Assembly (NCBI RefSeq): GCF_000741765.1
Contig: NZ_JGZU01000005.1
Location: 1 to 59,938 of the forward strand
From: Bifidobacterium tsurumiense
GTDB lineage: Bacteria > Actinomycetota > Actinomycetes > Actinomycetales > Bifidobacteriaceae
DNA: 59,938 nucleotides
Direction of reading: 5' to 3'
The notes under the pieces: generated by a model
What the model was told of the DNA's origin: nothing
Databases searched by the model: none
What the model saw: only the letters and a program-made list of their open reading frames with translations
Shown: piece by piece, positions 56,014 to 59,938 of the stretch
Numbering within the stretch: position 1 is the stretch's first letter
Layout of the letters: each line of letters opens with the position of its first letter
Translations under genes and position numbers: made by a program

Positions 56014-56949
56014 ATGAAATGCTGGAACGAGAAACGACGAAACTGTCCGCATTCGGAACCGCTGGACGGATGGGGGCCCTCGGTCGAGCAATGGATCGAC
56101 TACCTCGACGTCATCGGACGCAGCAGGGAAACACTGAGGACGCGATGGTATCAGATCAGCGAGTTCTCACGATTCGTCGGCAAGGAGATCCCTGACGTCA
56201 CCGAGGACGATCTGGTCATGTGCATGGCACGCTTGAACACCGAATCCAGAAAGGGCATGAGAAGTTGCGTCAAGACGTTCTACGACTGGTGCATCAAACA
56301 CGACCTCGCAGCCGACAATCCAGCCGCGGAGATCCCCGCCGTGAAGACCGATGTCAAAGGAGGTCTGATCTGTCCCGAGGAGGCCGTGGCGCGAGGCCTG
56401 TCCGACCAGGACGAGAACGCGAGCATCGCGGTCATGCTCGGCGCGTTCTGCGGGCTCCGGAGAATCGAGATGACCCGAATCAACACCAGATCCGACCTTG
56501 AGGAGACACCCAACGGTCTGGTGATCCTTATCCACGGCAAAGGCAACAAGGAACGCAAACTCCCCGTCCCCGAAAGACTCGCCGGCAAGCTCCGCGACCG
56601 GCCGACGGGATGGCTGTTCCCCGGAGACGTACAAGGCCACTGCGGCGTCGATTTCGTCGCCAAACGCATCAAGAAGGCAACCGGATTCCCATCTCACGCG
56701 CTACGCAGACGATTCGCCACCGTGGCATACTATCGCTCCGGATGCAACATCATCCTCGTCTCGAAAATGCTCGGCCACTCGAACATCGTCACGACCATGC
56801 GCTACATCGGCCTCATGCAGGACGAGATGCGCAACGCCGTCGAGGCCACGACACGCACGGATCCGGGAATCGTGCTCTCGCCGACCGCGTTCACGGGACG
56901 TACCGACGTTTTCGACGTCCCCTACGACCTGACCACGGCCCGAATCTAA
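56014..56949 (+). CDS. int: Tyrosine integrase of the tRNA-Asn element
   Basis: The 311-residue site-specific recombinase starts at ATG 56014 behind ACAAGGAGATGCA. It has an N-terminal SAM-like core-binding domain (about 25-110, VEQWIDYLDVIGRSRETLRT) and a complete catalytic set: Arg in AFCGLRRIEMTRIN (box I), His-x-x-Arg in SHALRRRFATVAYY, His in KMLGHSNIVTTMRYIGL with the Tyr nucleophile in MRYIG. It lies 200 bases from the tRNA-Asn remnant and points away from it, as is typical. GC content and codon use look higher than in the housekeeping block, consistent with transfer. I infer it drives integration and excision of the element that continues to the right edge. Confidence 0.9.
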   Translation: MKCWNEKRRNCPHSEPLDGWGPSVEQWIDYLDVIGRSRETLRTRWYQISEFSRFVGKEIPDVTEDDLVMCMARLNTESRKGMRSCVKTFYDWCIKHDLAADNPAAEIPAVKTDVKGGLICPEEAVARGLSDQDENASIAVMLGAFCGLRRIEMTRINTRSDLEETPNGLVILIHGKGNKERKLPVPERLAGKLRDRPTGWLFPGDVQGHCGVDFVAKRIKKATGFPSHALRRRFATVAYYRSGCNIILVSKMLGHSNIVTTMRYIGLMQDEMRNAVEATTRTDPGIVLSPTAFTGRTDVFDVPYDLTTARI

Positions 56950-57024
56950 ATGGACCGTAGCGGTATCTCGGCAAGACGTTCGGCTCGACGTATTCGGGAC
57001 GCGAACGAAACCGGTGATCGCGGA

Positions 57025-57960
57025 TCAGATGGTCCTGAACCCGACGCCGGGAACGTTCCCGTCCATGGTCAGCGGATCGGCGGGATCCGCGACGGCGTGG
57101 ACGGGTGACAGGAAAAGGGACTCCACGGTTCTGGCGGCGGCCTGTCTCCATAAGGCATCGCCCACCGTCCGGTCGTACACCCGTGGTTCAAGGAACCGGT
57201 GCATCTCCGCGGCGAACCCGTCGCCTTCCATGATTCCGCCGACGGCCCCGGCCCTGCCCTCGAATCCGTTCCATTCGTCCGCTTCGTCATAGTCGACGGC
57301 CTTCCGCGCCGCCATATCCCACGCCGAGCCGACGTCGACGCCTCTGGGCAGCAGCCAATTCACATCCCACAGGTCACGGTATCTCGGATGACCGGCACAG
57401 ACATAGGAGACCATCTTGTCCGCCAATATCTCGCCCAGACTCTCCACCCGCACGGGAATCTGATCGAAAAGACCGGAAAGCTGCGGATAGTTCACATTGA
57501 CCAGACCTGCGACCGGCTCATACGAGGGGACGGCAGCCACCTCCAGCTTCACGATCTGGCTCGGAAGATCGCGGCGCTGCCCGGACACCCGGATACGGAT
57601 ACGCCACCTGCTCACCGTGGATCCGTCATCCTTCGGCTCACGCACCTTCACCTCGATCTCCGGATCGACCGAAGACAACGCCCGCACCAGGACGTCACCA
57701 AGACCACGCATGTCCGACCCGGCGAAACCCTTGCCGCCCACGAAATCAAGATCCTCGCTGTATCGCGGCGACCCATGGCACAGCCGCAGACTCGTCCCGC
57801 CCTGGAACACGACCCTATCGAGGTATCCCGTCTCCCGCATGGCCGACAGGATATGGTAATGCAGCACCTCCTTCTCGATGACGGGCAGCAACGCCGGCAC
57901 CCCGGACGCCGAAACGATGGACTCGGCGATACGCCGGAACTCGGAAACCTCACCATTCAT
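57025..57960 (-). CDS. AbiEii-family nucleotidyltransferase toxin
   Basis: Type IV toxin of an AbiE system, a DNA polymerase beta-like nucleotidyltransferase that blocks phage growth or cell growth. The 311 residues have the motif GGTSLRLCHGSPRYSEDLDF (G-G-S/T...S-x-D-L-D, about 53-72), KLEVAAVPSYEP and RDLWDVNWLLPRG, all usual in AbiEii. Of the possible starts, ATG 57960 has GGAGG six bases upstream and overlaps the antitoxin stop by 11 bases, so translation is coupled. The N-terminus HYHILSAMRETGYLDRVVFQ is also typical. It ends MDGNVPGVGFRTI after a DPADP motif. Confidence 0.85.
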   Translation of the reverse strand: MNGEVSEFRRIAESIVSASGVPALLPVIEKEVLHYHILSAMRETGYLDRVVFQGGTSLRLCHGSPRYSEDLDFVGGKGFAGSDMRGLGDVLVRALSSVDPEIEVKVREPKDDGSTVSRWRIRIRVSGQRRDLPSQIVKLEVAAVPSYEPVAGLVNVNYPQLSGLFDQIPVRVESLGEILADKMVSYVCAGHPRYRDLWDVNWLLPRGVDVGSAWDMAARKAVDYDEADEWNGFEGRAGAVGGIMEGDGFAAEMHRFLEPRVYDRTVGDALWRQAAARTVESLFLSPVHAVADPADPLTMDGNVPGVGFRTI

Positions 57961-58492
57961 CGTCATCCTCCAATTCATCCATGTCGATCAGACCGGCATT
58001 GCGCCCGGTGGACCTGAGATTGTCATACGCGAACCGTTTCGTCGCGATCGGCAGACGCCCTCCACGATAGACAAGATTACCGATGATGCGCGAGGGCGCG
58101 AGCTTGCTGTGAGTCAGGTCGATGACGCCGAACCGGGTATGGAACTCGCCCTCCCTGCCCGTGGTCATGTACGTGGTCCGGCCCACGGGAATCTGGCTGA
58201 TGACGCCCCACTGGCTCAACGCGCTCTCGCAGCTCTCCCAGGTGACCCGCCCCGGACGCAGGCACCGCACGATGTCGTCCAATGTGCCGGCGCCGACATG
58301 CCGCGACAAAGGAAACACATAAACGCCATGCGTGGCCCGCTCAAGCACACCTCCGGCGGCCAGCGAACATACCGTGCGGTCCAAAGCCCGCCCGGACTCG
58401 CCCAGCACGATGGAAAGATCCTGCTTGCGATACACATACAGCCCCGAAGCGTCGGCATTGGCCAGACGACGAAGGGCTTCATCACGTCTCAT
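57950..58492 (-). CDS. AbiEi-like antitoxin / regulator
   Basis: The 180-residue protein lies directly before the AbiEii toxin gene and overlaps it by 11 bases. It has an N-terminal winged-helix domain (about 1-75, RRDEALRRLANADASGLYV and VCSLAAGGVLERATHGVYV) typical of AbiEi-type antitoxins that repress their own promoter, and a C-terminal domain (about 80-165) with GVISQIPVGRTTYMTTG. I choose ATG 58492; the longer frame runs through the promoter. No ribosome site precedes it, and a TATACT box stands 7 bases upstream, so the mRNA may be leaderless. It neutralises the toxin, presumably by a cognate-system mechanism known in the family (protein does not bind toxin directly). Confidence 0.8.
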   Translation of the reverse strand: MRRDEALRRLANADASGLYVYRKQDLSIVLGESGRALDRTVCSLAAGGVLERATHGVYVFPLSRHVGAGTLDDIVRCLRPGRVTWESCESALSQWGVISQIPVGRTTYMTTGREGEFHTRFGVIDLTHSKLAPSRIIGNLVYRGGRLPIATKRFAYDNLRSTGRNAGLIDMDELEDDDEW

Positions 58493-58499
58493 GAAAACA

Positions 58500-58505
58500 A
58501 GTATA
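58500..58505 (-). promoter_or_regulatory. -10 box giving a leaderless antitoxin mRNA
   Basis: On the minus strand TATACT at 58505-58500 lies 7 bases before the ATG at 58492, so transcription should start at or next to the A of ATG. No Shine-Dalgarno sequence is visible. The -35 region is not clear (AT-rich TATTTATATGGGTGTTTTTG lies upstream). Confidence 0.45.
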
Positions 58506-58554
58506 CAAAAACACCCATATAAATAGGTATTCACGTACACCAATGACATGCGTT

Positions 58555-59397
58555 TCACATCATCAGGCCCGGCGTGTTCGCGTCATCCATGGCGATGTTC
58601 GTCGGGTCGGCGGGATCGGCCGCGGCGAACATGCTGATCGAACCATCACCATGACGTTCGTACGACAACGGCTCGTAACGCAAACCGCCGGCCGTGCGCG
58701 GAATCCCGTCCGACAACGGCGCGGAGACCCCGGAACGCACGCCGCGCACCGAATCCGTCGCCGACGAGCCGGTCGGTTCGAGCCAGTGCAGCCAATCCGT
58801 GGCCCTGACCGTCCTCCCCTCGAAACGCGACAGGAACCGGGCCACGTCGCCGCGCCCCACGGCCAGCGGACCGCCCACGCGCATGTCATCGGTCACGCGC
58901 GACACCATCGGCACCAGCGTCCGCGTGTACACGAGCACGCGATCCCTGCCGTCGTCGAGGATCATCTGACGTTCAGCGGACGGGACGAGCCCGTCCACCG
59001 CATTCACCATGCGCACGGTCATCCCCCGATCCCATTCCAGGTCGACCGTCTCGGCAAGCCGCTGCGCAAGACGCACGGCCAGGCACAACGCCTCGGGATC
59101 GGCCAGGGCGAGGTCGCGCCGACCCCCGTCGACCCGCCACAGGCGCACCGGCGCATCCGGACGGAACGCCACTGACACCGGGCCTGCGCCCTCATGGTCA
59201 CGGATCATGCGCGACGACATGAACCCCGTGTATCTCCATCCGCCCAGATCGAACCCGTCGACCTTGCAGCCGGGCGGCATGGCCACCGTCATCATGCTCC
59301 ACTCGCGCCCATCCCGGCCACGCCGGGTAAAACGATTAACCGCATCCACCGGGAAATCGGCCCGCGGCCACGCGCCGCCACGGCCATGAACCGTCAT
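58555..59397 (-). CDS. Element protein of unknown function
   Basis: This 280-residue protein (start ATG 59397 behind GGAAGGGA; a GTG at 59403 is possible) starts VHGRGGAWPRADFPVDAVNR and has no signal peptide or membrane helix. It contains WSMMTVAMPPGCKVDGFDLG, GWRYTGFMSSRMIRDHEGAG and an Arg/Asp-rich C-terminal half, ending in DPADPTNIAMDDANTPGLMM. I recognise no domain. It lies in a GC-rich block between the AbiE pair and a lytic transglycosylase-like gene, so it is probably part of the element's core genes, perhaps a conjugation or virion accessory protein. Confidence 0.6.
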   Translation of the reverse strand: MTVHGRGGAWPRADFPVDAVNRFTRRGRDGREWSMMTVAMPPGCKVDGFDLGGWRYTGFMSSRMIRDHEGAGPVSVAFRPDAPVRLWRVDGGRRDLALADPEALCLAVRLAQRLAETVDLEWDRGMTVRMVNAVDGLVPSAERQMILDDGRDRVLVYTRTLVPMVSRVTDDMRVGGPLAVGRGDVARFLSRFEGRTVRATDWLHWLEPTGSSATDSVRGVRSGVSAPLSDGIPRTAGGLRYEPLSYERHGDGSISMFAAADPADPTNIAMDDANTPGLMM

Positions 59398-59401
59398 AGT
59401 C

Positions 59402-59509
59402 ACGTCCCTTCCACGCTTGGCCGAGTCGAGTCAGGCCGGTTGTTTCCTGCCTCGCCCGACATGGCGGCATCCGACGACGGGGTCACGGGGTCGGCGGGAT
59501 CGGTCATGA
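59402..59509 (-). CDS. Possible 35-residue element peptide
   Basis: From ATG 59509 the frame reads MTDPADPVTPSSDAAMSGEA and ends at TGA 59402-59404, overlapping the next gene's region. It lies 53 bases after the transglycosylase-like stop and carries the same D-P-A-D-P motif as two neighbouring proteins. Without a clear ribosome site it is uncertain; it could be a real small gene or leader. Confidence 0.35.
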
Positions 59510-59562
59510 GGCCCGTTCCGTCGTCCTCGGCGTCGCATGCGGCCTCCGCTCGTGTCCTGTTG

Positions 59563-59938
59563 TCAGTACCAGTTGTGCGCGAGCCAGAATTGTTTTGCCC
59601 GGCCGGGGCTGCCGTAGCGGCCCTTGATGTAGTCGAGTCCCCATTTGATCTGGGTGGCTGCGTTGTCCTTCCAGTCGGCGCCGGCGGACGCCATCTTGCT
59701 GCCGGGCAGCGCCTGGGGGATGCCGTACGCGTCCGACGTGGGGTTGTCCGCGTTCCACCGCCAGCCGGACTCGTGGTCCCAGATCCAGACCAGCGCCTGC
59801 CAGTCGTTCTCGTTGTCCCACTCCTTGTAGCCGCTGGCGATCATTTGGCGTGCGATGGATTGCGCCTCGGCGGGCGCGGCGTGCACGCCGTCGCCCTCGT
59901 AGTCGACCATCACGTCGGCCGAGTCCGCGCCGCACGTC
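59563..59938 (-). CDS. Lytic transglycosylase-like protein, C-terminal part (cut by window edge)
   Basis: The frame is open to the right edge, so only about 124 C-terminal residues are seen. They contain WQALVWIWDHESGWRWNADN, NPTSDAYGIPQALPGSKM and QIKWGLDYIKGRYGSPGRAK, the E-S-G-W...AYGIPQ...G...YI..RYG layout of SLT/goose-type lysozyme-like domains (catalytic Glu in HESGW). Such domains at the ends of large phage tail or conjugation proteins open the wall for DNA transfer. With the integrase it argues for a phage or conjugative element. Confidence 0.75.
   Translation of the reverse strand, partial: TCGADSADVMVDYEGDGVHAAPAEAQSIARQMIASGYKEWDNENDWQALVWIWDHESGWRWNADNPTSDAYGIPQALPGSKMASAGADWKDNAATQIKWGLDYIKGRYGSPGRAKQFWLAHNWY

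Noticed and set aside
57199..58017. 272-codon plus-strand frame
   Set aside because: Antisense to the AbiEii toxin gene, rich in Arg/His/Pro as expected for a shadow of GC-rich DNA.

Overview
The window looks like chromosomal DNA of a Bifidobacteriaceae member, most likely Bifidobacterium of moderate GC. Signs of this are RbpA, GarA, FtsR, PafBC and a DUF881/Sbp cluster (all actinobacterial), a eukaryote-type UgpA UTP-glucose-1-phosphate uridylyltransferase, a trpC-trpB gene fusion, and a phytase with a sortase-like tail. The species cannot be fixed from the sequence alone.

Region 1-5353 is a decayed accessory island. It holds the ends of two IS1249-like transposases, a 90-bp tandem repeat, a broken small phage-type membrane gene, an orphan membrane-anchored protein, the C-terminal half of a tyrosine integrase, an IS3-family element (2484-3719) with a frameshifted orfB, and the frameshifted C-terminal part of a type III restriction endonuclease. 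The IS3 copy lies exactly between the truncated integrase and the truncated restriction gene.

Region 5400-16500 holds a GNAT acetyltransferase, a phytase pseudogene with two frameshifts, ugpA, a fused pafBC regulator, a small membrane protein, helY helicase, rbpA and a HAD phosphatase. Region 17000-18600 holds tenA, with a TPP riboswitch about 300 nt upstream, and a small membrane protein.

Region 18700-40100 is a long block of minus-strand housekeeping genes. In order of transcription these are fadD-like, def, rpsB-tsf-pyrH-frr-cdsA-rlmN, hisF-hisI-trpE-trpCB-trpA, lgt-rpe-hisE-hisG, then pgsA-DUF881-sbp-DUF881-garA-ftsR. Histidine and tryptophan genes are interleaved, and no trpD, trpG or trpF is present. 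Region 40400-51300 holds a possible Rv3235-like protein, guaB3, icd, a Ser-rich lipoprotein, a ketopantoate-reductase-like gene, a second acyl-CoA ligase, an APC permease and a UcpA-like dehydrogenase.

Region 51500-55700 is a decaying catabolic cluster: alpha/beta hydrolase, CocE-type hydrolase, MFS transporter and a divergent TetR regulator. The CocE gene has a nonsense codon just before its nucleophile motif. The hydrolase has a pair of compensating frameshifts. One deletion seems to have removed the 5' ends of both the transporter and the regulator.

From about 55780 to the right edge an integrative element begins. It starts with a 3' remnant of tRNA-Asn as the attachment site, followed by an intact tyrosine integrase, an AbiE-type toxin-antitoxin pair with a possibly leaderless antitoxin mRNA, unrecognised element genes and the C-terminus of a lytic transglycosylase-like protein. 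Three of these element proteins share a D-P-A-D-P motif.
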